60,442 bases of DNA from Pseudacidovorax sp. (GCF_017991995.1 NZ_JAGOPN010000030.1:1-60442), one strand, 5' to 3'; counted from the first letter of the stretch, positions 18,511-28,708 are shown. Program-made: numbers and translations. Notes: generated by a model from the letters alone, not told the origin.

Positions 18511-19145
18511 GTTCTTTGCGCGGCGCTGCGCTGCCGTGGTGTTTGGCGCCACGATTGCCCTGCGTTCGTAGGGCTGGCCTGCTGTCTGGCCTGTGTGGAC
18601 TGTCTGCGCTGTCTGCGCTGTCTGCGGTCGAGGGGTCGTCTGGCCTGCGCGTTCAGGGAGGTCCGCCTCGTGCGGGGCGCCCGCGGGCGTCACCCACAGG
18701 CTGCGCCGCTCGCTGAACGCTCGCGGAACCTGCGGTGCTCGCCGGATGAGCGCGCGGCATAACTCGCTGCGCTGCCGCAGGCAGCTCCGCTCGGACAAAT
18801 GCCGCGAGTCAGAAGGAACGGCCCGCGGGGACCGCGGGCCTCGCTCATCCGGCTGCGCGCCTCGGCGCATCCTGAGGGCGCCACCCGCGGGCACCCCGCA
18901 CCAGGCTCTGCGGTGGGCGTGGGACGGGCTCCCCTTCGGGATTGCCCGCCGGGGGCGGCCCTGGGGTGCGTCGGCGGTCTGGCTCCTCTCCCCGCTGGGG
19001 AGAGGCTGGGTGAGGGGCCAGCGGCGGTGGATGCGCTGCACGTGAGCCACCGCCCGGGCCCTCACCCCAACCCTCTCCCAGAGGGAGAGGGAGCAAGAGC
19101 GCGCCGTCCTCGACGCTTGAACTTGCAGCAAACCTGACTCCGATA
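18511..19145. repeat. Gene-free region packed with hairpin repeats (REP-like pair)
   Basis: No gene is credible in this stretch. It holds three copies of the 9-mer CTGTCTGCG (18600-18626), an inverted 11-mer CCGGATGAGCG (18742-18752 and 18842-18852) and a perfect hairpin GGCCCGCGG/CCGCGGGCC (18820-18840). It also holds two 9-bp perfect hairpins, CCTCTCCCC/GGGGAGAGG (18985-19005) and CCCTCTCCC/GGGAGAGGG (19071-19091). The last two are followed and preceded by GGGTGAGGG and CCCTCACCCC, so they are inverted copies of one REP-like element. The repeats lie between the convergent selD and selC units. Confidence 0.7.
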
Positions 19146-19276
19146 CGCCTTTCGGGGGATAGCCGCCGTCGCGAGCGGGTCGAGGTTGCGCCGAGAAGCG
19201 CAGCCGTACATGGGTACGGCGAGCATCGCAGGTGCAAGATCGACCCGCGCAGCAGGCGGATGCCCCCGAAAGGGCG
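19146..19276. repeat. Long imperfect hairpin abutting the 3' end of selC
   Basis: A ~130-base nested inverted repeat. The outer arms are CGCCTTTCGGGGG (19146-19158) and CCCCCGAAAGGGCG (19263-19276), the middle arms GCGGGTCGA (19175-19183) and TCGACCCGC (19240-19248), and the apical stem GCCGTAC/GTACGGC (19203-19220). Its outer arm touches the discriminator base of selC. Read in the selC direction, the first part (GCCCTTTCGGGGGC) is itself a small hairpin. It may act as a processing or termination signal for the tRNA, or be a dispersed repeat that landed there. Confidence 0.65.
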
Positions 19277-19367
19277 GAGGGGAGAGGGAGTCGAACCCTC
19301 CCAGCGACGCGTGGCGCCACCCACCGGGTTTGAAGCCCGGCCGCCCCACCAGGGACGTTTCCCCTCC
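19275..19367 (-). tRNA. selC: tRNA-Sec (anticodon TCA)
   Basis: The minus strand folds as a 93-nt bacterial tRNA-Sec. The acceptor stem is 8 bp (GGAGGGGA with TCCCCTCC), the T arm 5 bp (GAGGG/CCCTC around TTCGACT), the anticodon stem CCGGG/CCCGG with loop CTTCAAA (anticodon TCA at 19333-19331), and there is a long variable arm. The 8+5 pattern and UCA anticodon are diagnostic. The discriminator is G at 19275. The bases that follow are CCC, so the CCA end is not encoded and must be added. It lies 114 bases downstream of selB on the same strand. Confidence 0.93.
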
Positions 19368-19481
19368 GAATGGGCGGCCGCTGCGCGGCGCCCATGGAAT
19401 GTTGTCTTGCGCGGCCCCGCCGCTGCCCGGTCGCCTGCGGCGCCAACCCTGCCACCTTCGTGGCCGGCATTGCACGGACTC

Positions 19482-21392
19482 TCATGCGCCCCGCCCCCCG
19501 AACATCGCCGTATCCGGCCGCAGCAGGTGCGTGTCCTTCACCCGCCGCGTGTAGCCCACGCGGTCGAAGAACTCCAGGATCTGGATCGCGCGCTTGCGGC
19601 CGAGGCCGGTGGCGTCGCGGAAGCTGGCAGCCTGCAGGCCGGCCGGGCCGTTGATGCAGTCGCGGGCCAGGGCCGCCAGCCGCTCGACGGTGGGCAGCGG
19701 ATAGTACAGGTCTTTGACCACCTGGAAGGCCGCGCCACGCCGGGCCAGGCTGGCCAGCGTCTGGCGCACCATGGCCTCGCTGGCGGCCAGATCCTTGGCC
19801 AGATCGCGCACCCAGGGCGGATCGAAACCGCCATTCGCCAGCTTCGGCAGCAGTTGCTGCGCGAGCTTCTCTTCGGCCGCATTGAGGCGGGCCGCATGGT
19901 CGGGCAGGTGCAGCCAGTGGGCGCTGCGCATCAGTCGGCCTTCGGCCACCAGCGATTCGACCAGCGCGCGCCACAGCCCATCGTCGGTGCGCGGGCCGGC
20001 CAGTCGGCGCAGGCGGCGCGCATCGGGGCCGATCTCGGCGGGCTGGGCCTCGTGGAAGGCGCGCAGGCGTTCGATGGCCTGGGCCTGCAGCGCTTCGAGA
20101 TGGCGGCGCGTGATCAGCATGCTGTCGATGCGCAGCGCATCGGCGGGCAAGGGCGCCAGTGCGTCGGGGCCAGGCAGGGCCAGGGCGCGGGCCAGGCGGG
20201 CGGCATCGAGGCCCAGCGGGGCGGCCTGCAGCAGGCCATCGAGCAAGGCGGCACGGTCCGGCAGCGCCCAGGCTGCCAGTTCGGCCAGGCGTTGGGGCGT
20301 GCGGCGGTAGCGCACGGGGGCGAAGGGGTCGAGCACGCGCACGCCGGCCACGGTCCGTGTGGCGCTGGCATCGCGCAGCACGCCGCGGTCGCCGTGCCAG
20401 GCGGCGACGGGCTCGCGCAGTACGAGCTGGGCCAGGGCGGTGTCGCCGGGCAGCAGGCTGTCGCGGTCGAGCAGGGCGATGGATGCCATCACGTCGCTGA
20501 CGCCCAGGTGCACATGCACCGGCACGCCCGAGCGCAGCGCCTGCGCTTCGCCGGGCCACAGCGTGAGCTGCACGTCGATGCGCGTCGTGGCGAGGGCGAT
20601 GGCCGGGTCGCACAGCCAGTCGCCGCGGCGCACGTCCTCCTTGGCCAAGCCGGCCAGAGCGAGCGCGCAGCGCTGACCGGCGCGCGCTTTGTCAGCGGGC
20701 AGGTTCTGCGCGTGGATGCCGCGCAGCCGGGCGCTGCGTTCGCCGGGCACCAGGCGCAGTTCGTCGCCGATGCGGGCGGTGCCGGCGTGGACGGTGCCGG
20801 TGGCCACGGTGCCGACACCCGCCAGCGTGAAGGCGCGGTCGGCTGCCAGGCGGAAGGCGAGGGCGTCGTCGTGGGCGCGCACGTCACCTGCGGCCTGCAG
20901 CAGGTGCTGGCGCAGCGGCTCCAGGCCCTCGCCGGTCTGGGCCGAGACCGGGAACAGCGGTGACCCAGCCAGCGGTGTACCCGCGAGCAGTTCGGCGATC
21001 TCGGCGCGCAGCTGGGCGATGCGGGCCTCGCGCCCGGCAGGATCGATGCGGTCGATCTTGGTCAGGGCCACGCTGCTGCGGTCCAGGCCCAGCAGTGCGA
21101 CCACGGCCAGGTGCTCGCGGGTCTGGGGCATCACGCCGTCGTCGGCGGCCACCACCAGCAGCGCATGGTCGATGCCGGTGGCGCCGGCCAGCATGGTGTG
21201 CAGCAGGCGCTCGTGGCCGGGCACGTCGACGAAGCCCAGGGAGATGTCGCCGGCCTGCAGGTAGGCATAGCCCAGCTCGATGGAGATGCCGCGGCGCTTC
21301 TCCTCCGGCAGGCGGTCGGTGTCCACGCCGGTCAAGGCGCGCACCAGCGTGGTCTTGCCGTGGTCGATGTGGCCGGCGGTGCCGATGATCAT
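19482..21392 (-). CDS. selB: Selenocysteine-specific elongation factor
   Basis: This 636-residue translation factor brings Sec-tRNA to UGA codons marked by a SECIS hairpin. The N-terminal GTPase domain shows G1 GHIDHGKTT, the switch region [11 protein letters not shown]3 DVPGHE and G4 LTKID. EF-Tu-like beta domains follow, and the C-terminal ~200 residues are the winged-helix repeats that bind the SECIS RNA. The length is close to E. coli SelB. Its start overlaps the selA stop by four bases. The target in this window is the fdoG transcript at 28.1 kb. Confidence 0.96.
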   Translation of the reverse strand: MIIGTAGHIDHGKTTLVRALTGVDTDRLPEEKRRGISIELGYAYLQAGDISLGFVDVPGHERLLHTMLAGATGIDHALLVVAADDGVMPQTREHLAVVALLGLDRSSVALTKIDRIDPAGREARIAQLRAEIAELLAGTPLAGSPLFPVSAQTGEGLEPLRQHLLQAAGDVRAHDDALAFRLAADRAFTLAGVGTVATGTVHAGTARIGDELRLVPGERSARLRGIHAQNLPADKARAGQRCALALAGLAKEDVRRGDWLCDPAIALATTRIDVQLTLWPGEAQALRSGVPVHVHLGVSDVMASIALLDRDSLLPGDTALAQLVLREPVAAWHGDRGVLRDASATRTVAGVRVLDPFAPVRYRRTPQRLAELAAWALPDRAALLDGLLQAAPLGLDAARLARALALPGPDALAPLPADALRIDSMLITRRHLEALQAQAIERLRAFHEAQPAEIGPDARRLRRLAGPRTDDGLWRALVESLVAEGRLMRSAHWLHLPDHAARLNAAEEKLAQQLLPKLANGGFDPPWVRDLAKDLAASEAMVRQTLASLARRGAAFQVVKDLYYPLPTVERLAALARDCINGPAGLQAASFRDATGLGRKRAIQILEFFDRVGYTRRVKDTHLLRPDTAMFGGRGA

Positions 21393-22837
21393 GCGAGGCG
21401 CTCGCGCAGGCGCGGCAACTGGCCGAGCAGATCGGCGGCGTCTTCCAGGCAGCGCAGGTCCAGCAGCAGGCGGTCGTCGGCGATGCGGCCGATCACCGGC
21501 AGGGGCAACTGCCGCAGCGCCTGGGCCAGCTGGTCGAGGGCACGGCCGGTGCCTTTCTTGGCGATGCCGGCCGGGGCGAGCGCCAGTCCGGCCGAGGGCA
21601 GGCGCTCCACCGGCAGCGAGCCGCTGCCGATCTGGCCCTGCAGCGCGACGGCTTCCACCGTGAAGCGCGGCGCCACGGCCTCGGCCAGCGGGCCGTGCAC
21701 GGCGCGGGCGGTGGCCTGGATGGCTTCCAGCGGGCGCGTCAGCAGCCGCAGCGTGGGCAGGTCCTGCGCCAGGCGCTCGGGGCGCAGGTAGAGCATCAGC
21801 GTGGCCTCCAGCGCGGCCAGCGGCAGCTTGCTCATGCGCAGGGCCCGCTTCATCGGAAACTTGCGGATGCGGCCCACGGCCTCCTTGCTGCCCACGATCA
21901 GGCCGGCCTGCGGGCCGCCCAGCAGCTTGTCGCCGGAGAAGGTGACCACGTCGCAGCCCGCGGCCAGCTTCTCCTGCGGCAGCGGCTCGCGCGGCAGGCC
22001 GTAGGCGGCCAGGTCCACCAGCGAGCCGCTGCCCAGGTCGGTGGCCATGGGCAGGCCGCGCGCATGGGCGATACCGGCCAGCACCGATTCGTCCACCGAC
22101 GCGGTGAAGCCCTGCACGGCGTAGTTGCTGGTGTGCACCTTCAAGAGCAGCGCGGTGCGTTCGGTGATGGCCTGCTCGTAGTCGCGCGGATGGGTGCGGT
22201 TGGTGGTGCCCACCTCCACCATGTGCGCGCCGGCCGAGGCCATCACGTCGGGCATGCGGAAGGCGCCGCCGATCTCCACCAGCTCGCCGCGCGAGACGAT
22301 CACTTCGCGGTCGCGTGCCAGCGCGCCCAGCGTGAGCAGCACGGCGGCGGCGTTGTTGTTGACCACTGTGGCGGCCTCGGCGCCGGTGAGCGTCGTCAGC
22401 AGTTCTTCCACCACCGTGTCGCGGTCGCCGCGGCCGCCGGTGACGAGGTCGTACTCCAGGTTGTTGGGGCCGGCCATCAGCCGCAGCAGATGAGCCAGGG
22501 CCTCGTCGGCCAGCAGCGCGCGGCCGAGGTTGGTGTGGATGACGGTGCCGGTGAGGTTGAGCACCCGCTGCATGCGCGGCGCCAGGCGGGCCTGCACGCG
22601 CTGCAGCAGTGTGGCCTGCAGCGCGGCAGGCTGCACGTCGGTGATGGGCAATTGGCCGGCGATGGCGCGCGGGCGCAGGGCATCGAGCAGGGCGCGCGCC
22701 GCGCCGGCCACCAGCGTGTGGCCGTGGGCGGCGATCAGGGATTGCGTGTCCGGGGCACGCAGCAGCCGGTCGACGGCGGGCAGATCCTGGGGACTTGCCT
22801 TGGAGCCGTGGACCACGGACTCGTCGGGCATGGCCAT
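21389..22837 (-). CDS. selA: L-seryl-tRNA(Sec) selenium transferase
   Basis: This 482-residue PLP enzyme converts seryl-tRNA(Sec) to selenocysteyl-tRNA(Sec) with selenophosphate. The PLP-binding lysine is near residue 304 in [12 protein letters not shown], and the core segments [24 protein letters not shown] and [10 protein letters not shown] are intact. The N-terminal ~90 residues are the tRNA-binding region. The start codon shares one base with the stop of fdhE (TGATG), and its end overlaps selB, so fdhE-selA-selB look translationally coupled. Confidence 0.96.
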   Translation of the reverse strand: MAMPDESVVHGSKASPQDLPAVDRLLRAPDTQSLIAAHGHTLVAGAARALLDALRPRAIAGQLPITDVQPAALQATLLQRVQARLAPRMQRVLNLTGTVIHTNLGRALLADEALAHLLRLMAGPNNLEYDLVTGGRGDRDTVVEELLTTLTGAEAATVVNNNAAAVLLTLGALARDREVIVSRGELVEIGGAFRMPDVMASAGAHMVEVGTTNRTHPRDYEQAITERTALLLKVHTSNYAVQGFTASVDESVLAGIAHARGLPMATDLGSGSLVDLAAYGLPREPLPQEKLAAGCDVVTFSGDKLLGGPQAGLIVGSKEAVGRIRKFPMKRALRMSKLPLAALEATLMLYLRPERLAQDLPTLRLLTRPLEAIQATARAVHGPLAEAVAPRFTVEAVALQGQIGSGSLPVERLPSAGLALAPAGIAKKGTGRALDQLAQALRQLPLPVIGRIADDRLLLDLRCLEDAADLLGQLPRLRERLA

Positions 22838-23895
22838 CAGCCGCCTCCGCCGTCGTCAGGGGGTGGATTCGCCGAGGTCGCCTCGGGCTCGGGGTCGCCG
22901 AAGAGCAGCATCAGGTTGTGGCCGATGCGCTCGTGTCCGGCTTCGGTCACCAGCAGGTCCAGCGGCAGGCTGGCCAGGTCGTCGGCCACGGGCTCGACCT
23001 CGGGGTCGCGGTCCATGGCCACGAGCTTGAGGTAGTGGCCGCATTCGTCGCAGCACTCGGCGCGCACCGCGCCGGGCTTGAGGCCCACCGGCCGCTCGGG
23101 CGCGGCCTCGCCCTCGGGCTCCAGCGACTGGTAGTGGATGCCCTTGGTGCTTTCGCAGTGGGCGCATTTGATGCGCACGTAGTGCCACTGGGTGCTGCAC
23201 AGCGCGCAGTGCAGGTAGCGCACGCCGGCATCGTCGGCGCCGATGCGGATCACGCCGGCGGTGGGCGCGCTGCCGCAGCAGGGGCAGCGCGTGAGCGGCT
23301 CGGTCACGCCGAAGGCACGCAGCAGCCCATGCTGCTCGGCCGTGGCGAGGGTCATGTGCGTGAAGTAGACCTGCAGGCCGGCGGCCACCAGCGGCGCAGT
23401 GCCGAGGTCCAGGCCGAACATGATGCCCTGCGTGATCAGGCCGGCCTGGCGTTCCAGCCAGTCGCTGTCGGCATCGAGCACGCGCTGCACCGTCTCGCGT
23501 GCGGGGCCTTCGGGCAGGCGGCCTCGCAGCGGTGTCAGCACCTGGCGCAGCACGGCGCGCCAGGCCGGGTCGCGCGGCCACAGATCGGCCGGCAGGGGCG
23601 GGCGCATCGCCTGCGAGGCCGCCTCGATGGCGGCCAGGTCGGGCAGTTTCACGTCGGGATGGTGCTGCAGCGCCTCGTGCTGGGCCTGCGCGATGTCAGC
23701 CACGAAGAGCAGGTAGTCGCGCATCGGATGGCCGGCCGCCAATTGGCGAAGGCGCAGGCTGCGGTCGGCGAACACGGAGGCGCGCTGCGGCAGCCGCAGG
23801 AAGGGCACCCGCTGGCCGGCCTGCATCGCGATCTGCTCGGGTTCGAGCACCCGCGTGCTGGCGAAGAAGGCGGCGGGGTTGCTGGGTTCGGTCAT
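22837..23895 (-). CDS. fdhE: Formate dehydrogenase accessory protein FdhE
   Basis: This 352-residue cytoplasmic protein is needed to mature the respiratory formate dehydrogenases before Tat export. The C-terminal half holds the family's rubredoxin-like iron-binding cysteine pairs CPCCGSAP, CALC, KCAHC and CDECGHY. The N-terminal half is helical. It is longer than E. coli FdhE (309 residues), partly because of an acidic glycine-rich tail. It overlaps selA by one base and follows fdoI by 149 bases that contain a hairpin. Confidence 0.93.
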   Translation of the reverse strand: MTEPSNPAAFFASTRVLEPEQIAMQAGQRVPFLRLPQRASVFADRSLRLRQLAAGHPMRDYLLFVADIAQAQHEALQHHPDVKLPDLAAIEAASQAMRPPLPADLWPRDPAWRAVLRQVLTPLRGRLPEGPARETVQRVLDADSDWLERQAGLITQGIMFGLDLGTAPLVAAGLQVYFTHMTLATAEQHGLLRAFGVTEPLTRCPCCGSAPTAGVIRIGADDAGVRYLHCALCSTQWHYVRIKCAHCESTKGIHYQSLEPEGEAAPERPVGLKPGAVRAECCDECGHYLKLVAMDRDPEVEPVADDLASLPLDLLVTEAGHERIGHNLMLLFGDPEPEATSANPPPDDGGGG

Positions 23896-23969
23896 CGGGC
23901 GCAGATGCTAGGGCAAAGGGGTGACAGGGCACAGGCCAGGGGTATCCCGGCCCTCGCCACAAACACGAA

Positions 23970-23998
23970 CCCCACGGTCCGCATTCGGCACCGTGGGG
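23970..23998. terminator. Hairpin between fdoI and fdhE
   Basis: Arms CCCCACGGT and ACCGTGGGG (plus strand, 9 bp) flank an 11-base loop. There is no clear T-run on the minus-strand side, so it could be an attenuating or RNA-protecting hairpin rather than a full terminator. It may lower expression of fdhE-selA-selB relative to the structural genes. Confidence 0.5.
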
Positions 23999-24044
23999 CG
24001 GTGGGCTCGCACGCCACAGGGGCGTGCAGGAACGCGTGGCCGGC

Positions 24045-24668
24045 TCAATCGCGCCCGGTCATCTCGCGGTGCCACACCGGATGATTGAGCCGCGCCCAGC
24101 CTTCGGTGACGGTGCCGCGCGTCATGGCCCGCATGGTGCCCTTGACCCAGATGGCGGCATACACATGCATGATCACCGACAGCACCAGGAACACGGCCGA
24201 GGCCGCATGCAGCACCACGGCGATGCGCCGCAGCGTGATCGGGAAGTAGTGCACGAACCACGGGCTCCAGAACAGGAAGCCCGTCGCCAGCAGCACCAGC
24301 AGCGACAGCGCCATGACCCAGAACACCAGTTTCTGGCCGGCGTTGTACTTGCCCACCGGCGGCATGTGCTCCTTGTGGCCGGCCAGCATCTGGCCCGAGC
24401 GCTTCATCCATTCCACGTCGTTGCGGTCGATCAGGTTCTCGCGCCAGAGGCCGAAGAACATGAAGACGAAGCCCAGCACCATCAGGAGGCCCATGAAGGG
24501 ATGCAGGATGCGCGTCCACTGCCCGCCGCCGAACAGGTTGGTCAGCGGAAACAGCGCCGGATGGAAGAAGGCCAGTCCCGAGAGGGCGGCGCAGAAGAAC
24601 ATGACGACGATGAACCAGTGGTTCATCCGCGTGCCGTCCTTGTAGCGGCGCAGGTAGACACGGCTCAT
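24045..24668 (-). CDS. fdoI: Membrane formate dehydrogenase, cytochrome b556 (gamma) subunit
   Basis: This 207-residue inner-membrane protein has four hydrophobic helices and carries two b-type hemes that pass electrons from the beta subunit to quinone. The family opening [17 protein letters not shown] is present, with histidines in helices 1, 2 and 4 ([25 protein letters not shown]) as likely heme ligands. Its start overlaps the fdoH stop by four bases. FdnI of the nitrate-inducible system is equally similar; the choice between fdn and fdo cannot be made from sequence. Confidence 0.92.
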   Translation of the reverse strand: MSRVYLRRYKDGTRMNHWFIVVMFFCAALSGLAFFHPALFPLTNLFGGGQWTRILHPFMGLLMVLGFVFMFFGLWRENLIDRNDVEWMKRSGQMLAGHKEHMPPVGKYNAGQKLVFWVMALSLLVLLATGFLFWSPWFVHYFPITLRRIAVVLHAASAVFLVLSVIMHVYAAIWVKGTMRAMTRGTVTEGWARLNHPVWHREMTGRD

Positions 24669-25618
24669 GGCTGGGCTCCTTCACGGCGGTCTGCGACGGG
24701 TTTCTCGATCACGACGACCTCGTGGTCATCCGCCACGCCATCGGCGTCCTGGTCGTCCTTGGCCTCGACCGGCCCCACCTTCATGTAGTGGAAGAAGCCG
24801 CCGATCACCGCGCCCGCCATGGCCAGCAGGCCCAGCGGCTTGGCGATGCCCTTCCAGAGCGAGACCAGCGGGCTGATCGTCGGGTCCTTGGGCAGGCCAT
24901 GGTAGAGCTCGGGCCGGTCGGCATGCTGCAGCACGTACATGACGTGCGTGCCGCCCACGCCCTGCGGGTCGTAGACGCCGGCGTTGGCATAGCCGCGCTC
25001 CTTGAGGTCGACGAGGCGCTCGGCGGCGTACTCGTGCATGTCCTCCTTGGTGCCAAACTGGATGGCGCCGGTGGGGCAGACCTTGGCGCAGGCCGGCTCC
25101 AGGCCCACGCCCACGCGGTCGGAGCACAGCGAGCACTTGTAGGCCCGGTTATCCGCCTTGTTGATGCGCGGCACATTGAAGGGGCAGCCCGTGACGCAGT
25201 TGCCGCAGCCCACGCAATGCTCGCTGATGAAGTCGACGATGCCGTTGGTGTACTTGACGATGGCGCCGGGCGCCGGGCACGCCTTGAGGCAGCCCGGGTC
25301 CTCGCAGTGCATGCAGCCGTCCTTGCGGATCAGCCACTCCAGCTTGCCCTCTTCGGGCTCGACTTCCGAGAAGCGCATCACCGTCCAGGAGGCCGGCGAG
25401 AGGTCCATCGGGTTGTCGTAGGTGCCGTGGGTGGTGCCGACCTCGTCGCGCAGGTCGTTCCACTGCATGCAGGCCACCTGGCAGGCCTTGCAGCCGATGC
25501 AGGCCGACACGTCGATCAGCTTGGCCACCGGCTGCACCTGCGGCTGGTGGCGCACCACGGGCGGCTGCACCGTGGTGGCCGAGCGCTTGGCGATGTCCAG
25601 GGATTGGAGTGAAGACAT
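24665..25618 (-). CDS. fdoH: Membrane formate dehydrogenase, iron-sulfur (beta) subunit
   Basis: This 317-residue protein holds four [4Fe-4S] clusters that link the periplasmic catalytic subunit to the cytochrome subunit. The ligand sets are seen as [35 protein letters not shown] and CSLCSDRV...CAKVC. A single membrane anchor lies near residues 250-275 ([16 protein letters not shown]), followed by a charged C-terminal tail longer than usual. It lies 15 bases downstream of fdoG and overlaps fdoI. Confidence 0.95.
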   Translation of the reverse strand: MSSLQSLDIAKRSATTVQPPVVRHQPQVQPVAKLIDVSACIGCKACQVACMQWNDLRDEVGTTHGTYDNPMDLSPASWTVMRFSEVEPEEGKLEWLIRKDGCMHCEDPGCLKACPAPGAIVKYTNGIVDFISEHCVGCGNCVTGCPFNVPRINKADNRAYKCSLCSDRVGVGLEPACAKVCPTGAIQFGTKEDMHEYAAERLVDLKERGYANAGVYDPQGVGGTHVMYVLQHADRPELYHGLPKDPTISPLVSLWKGIAKPLGLLAMAGAVIGGFFHYMKVGPVEAKDDQDADGVADDHEVVVIEKPVADRREGAQP

Positions 25619-25633
25619 GGGTGCGCTCCTTCC

Positions 25634-28600
25634 CTAGGCTTTCTCGATGTTCACGGTGAAGGACTTGTATTCGGGCGTCTGCGTGTTCGCATCCCCCACG
25701 AACGGCGTCAGCGTGTTCACCAGGTAACCCGGCTTGGCCACGCCCACGAATCCCCAGTGGTTCGGCAGGCCGACGGTGTGCACCGTCTTGCCGTCCACCT
25801 GCAGCACCGAGATGCGCTTGGAGACCAGCGCGACGGCCTTGATGTAGCCGCGCTTGCTCGACACCTTGACCCAGTCGCCATTGGCGATGCCCTTTTCCTT
25901 TGCCAGCACATCGCTGATCTCCACGAACTGCTGCGGTTGGATGATGGCCGAGGTCATGACGTTCTTCGTCCAGTAGTGGAAGTGCTCCGTCAAACGGTAG
26001 CTGGTCGCCACGTACGGGAAGTCCTTGGGCACGCCCAGGCGCTCCAGGTCACCCTTGAAGATGCGCGCCGCCGGGTTGGCCCGCGCCACCTTGTTGTTGG
26101 GGTGCAGCGGGTTGTTCGGCAGCGGCGACTCGAAGGGCTCGTAGTGCTCCGGCAGCGGCCCTTCGGCCATGCCGGTGGGCGCGAACAGGCGCGCCACGCC
26201 CTCGGCGGTCATGATGAAGGGGCGCACCGCGTCCGGGTCGGCCGGGTTGGCGTCGGGGCGGATGTCCGGCACGTCGGCGCCGGTCCACTTGGCACCGTCC
26301 CAGAACACCAGCGGGCGCTTGGTCACCCAGGGCTTGCCGGTCTTGGGGTCGGTGGAGGCGGCGTTGTAGAGAACGCGACGGTTGGCCGGCCAGGCCCAGG
26401 CCCAGTCCTGCACCATGCCGATGCCGTAGGGGTCGGCATTGCCGCGGCGCGCCATCTGGTTGCCGGCCTGGGTCCAGGCGCCGGCATAGATCCAGCAGCC
26501 ACTGGCCGTGGAGCCGTCGTCGCGCAGCAGGCCGAAGCCGGCCAACTGCTCGCCGGCCTTGGCCAGCACCTTGGTCGGGTCCTTCGGGTCGGTCAGGTCC
26601 GACAGCGCCTTGCCGTTGTATTCCATCGCCAGCTCCTCGGGGGAGGGCGAGGTCGGAATCTTGTAGTTCCAGGCCAGGTTGACGATCGGATCGGGGAACG
26701 CACCGCCTTCCTTGGTGTAGGCCGCGCGCAAGCGCGTGAACAGCTGGCCCACGATCTCGGTGTCGGCCAGCGCCTCGCCCGGGGGCTCGGCGCCCTTCCA
26801 GTGCCACTGCAGCCAGCGGCTGGAGTTGGTGACCGAGCCGTTCTCCTCCGCGAAGCAGGTGGAGGGCAGGCGGAACACCGTGGTCTGGATCTGCTTGGGG
26901 TCGACGTCGTTGTGCTCGCCGAAGTTGCGCCAGAACTCGCTGGTCTCGGTCATCAGCGGATCGATGGTGACCAGGAACTTGAGCTTGGACAGGCTGCGCA
27001 CGATCTTGTGCTTGTCCGGGAACGAGCCGACGGGGTTGAAGCCCTGGCAGATGTAGCCGTTGAGCTTGCCCTGGTCCATCAGCTCGAAGGCCTGGAGCAC
27101 GTCGTAGAGCTTGTCGATCTTGGGCAGGTAGTGGAAGGCCCAGTCGTTCTCGGCCGTGGCCGCCTTGCCGAACCAGGCCTTCTGCATGCTGACGAAGAAC
27201 TTGGGGTAGTTCTGCCAGTAGCTCATCTGGTTGGGCCGCAGCGGCTTGAGGGCGCGGGGCCTGTAGTAGTCGTCCAGCGTCTGCTCGGTGTCGCGGGCCA
27301 GCGAGAGATAGCCGGGCAGCGAGTTCGACAGCAGGCCCAGGTCCGTCAGGCCCTGGATGTTGCTGTGACCGCGCAGCGCGTTCATGCCGCCGCCGGGCGC
27401 GCCGATGTTGCCGAGCAGCAGCTGCACGATGGCGCCGGTGCGGATCATCTGCGAGCCCTGGCTGTGCTGCGTCCAGCCCAGCGCATACATGATGGTCATG
27501 GTGCGACCGGGCACGCTGGTGCTTGCGATGTACTCGCAGACCTTCAGGAACTTGTCCTGGGGCGTGCCCGTGATGCGGCTGACCATCTCGGGCGTGTAGC
27601 GCGAATAGTGGCGCTTCATGACCTGCAGCACGCAGTTCGGGTCCTGCATGGTCATGTCGACCTTCGCATGGCCCTGCTCGTCGAGCGCGTAGCCCCAGCT
27701 CTTGTTGTCGTAGCTGCGCTTTTCGGCGTTGTAGCCGCTGAACAGACCGTCCTCGAACTTGTAGTCCGGGCCCACGATGAAGGGGGCGTTGGTGTAGTTG
27801 CGGACGTACTCGGTCTGGATCTTGTCCTGGCTCAGCAGGTAGTGGATGACGCCGCCCAGGAAGGCGATGTCGGAGCCCGCGCGGATGGGGGCGTAGTAGT
27901 CCGCCACGGCGGCCGAGCGCGTGAAGCGCGGGTCCACCACGACGAGGCGTGCCTTGTTGTGCTTCTTGGCCTCGATGACCCACTTGAAGCCGCACGGATG
28001 CGCTTCTGCGGCATTGCCGCCCATGATCAGGACCAGATCAGCGTTCTGGATGTCCTGCCAATGGTTGGTCATCGCACCGCGGCCGAACGTCGGGGCCAGA
28101 CTGGCCACCGTCGGTCCGTGTCAAACGCGGGCCTGGTTGTCGAAGACGAGCATTCCGAGCGAGCGGAATGCCTTGTGCGTGAGATAGCCGGTTTCGTTGG
28201 AGGAGGCCGAGGCACACAGCATGCCCGACGAGGTCCAGCGGTTGACCACCTGGCCCGCGGTGTTGGTGGCCTGGAAGTTGGCGTCGCGGTCGGCCTTGAG
28301 CAGCTTGGCGATGCGGCCGAAGGCTTCGTCCCAGCTCACGCGCTTCCATTCGGTGCTGCCGGGCTCGCGCACCTCGGGGTACTTCAGCCGCATGGGGCTG
28401 TGCACGAAGTCGAGCAGGCCGGCGCCCTTGGGGCACAGCGTGCCGCGGTTGACGGGATGGTCCGGGTCGCCCTCGATGTGAAGGATGGATGCCTTCACGT
28501 TCTTGGCCTTGTCGCCCAGGCTGTACATCAGAAGGCCACAGCCCACGGAGCAGTAGGTGCAGGTCTGGCGCGTCTCGGTGGTGCGGGCCAGCTTGAACTG

Positions 28601-28708
28601 GCGGGTCTCGGCCAGCGCGGCGGTGGGCGAGAAGCCCAGCGCCACCAGGCTGGAGCCGACCAGGCCGGCACCGCTGACGCGGAAGAAATGGCGGCGGTTC
28701 ATGTCCAT
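25634..28708 (-). CDS. fdoG: Membrane formate dehydrogenase, catalytic alpha subunit (selenoprotein)
   Basis: This is one 1024-residue selenoprotein gene, read through the TGA at 28123-28121 as selenocysteine (U196). It oxidises formate in the periplasm on a bis-MGD cofactor. A Tat signal (NRRHFFRVSGAG) is followed by the [4Fe-4S] ligands C50, C53 and C57 (CTYCSVGC) and a fourth Cys in GTLCPKG. The residues around the TGA (DNQARV-U-HGPTVASLAPTFGRGAM) match the active site of E. coli FdnG, whose Sec is also residue 196. The frame continues without other stops for 828 codons after the TGA. A conventional caller would split it into a 195-residue and an 824-residue ORF. Starts at 28708 or two codons later are possible. 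Confidence 0.97.
28091..28123 (-). promoter_or_regulatory. Bacterial SECIS element with Sec UGA codon in fdoG
   Basis: Just after the UGA (28123-28121) the mRNA folds into CGG-U-GGCC, loop AGUCU, GGCC-CCG. Pairing is 28110-28108 with 28093-28091 and 28106-28103 with 28097-28094. U28107 is bulged. Counting the U of UGA as 1, the bulged base is U17 and the loop bases are G23 and U24, exactly the positions known to be needed for SelB binding in E. coli fdhF. Confidence 0.93.

Noticed and set aside
18690-18884. Small minus-strand ORF in the selD-selC gap
   Set aside because: It lies wholly in repeat sequence and is Arg/Ser/Ala-rich; probably not a gene.
17338-20613. 1091-codon minus-strand open frame across selD, selC and part of selB
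   Set aside because: It crosses a tRNA and repeat clusters and overlaps two real genes; no domain is seen.
25634-28108. Separate 824-residue molybdopterin oxidoreductase starting at 28108
   Set aside because: Its GTG start is the valine after U-HGPT in the FdnG-like active site; it is the rear part of the Sec-containing fdoG.
28121-28708. fdoG as a pseudogene with a nonsense mutation
   Set aside because: The stop is UGA at the exact Sec position, with a SECIS and all sel genes nearby, so it is read through.
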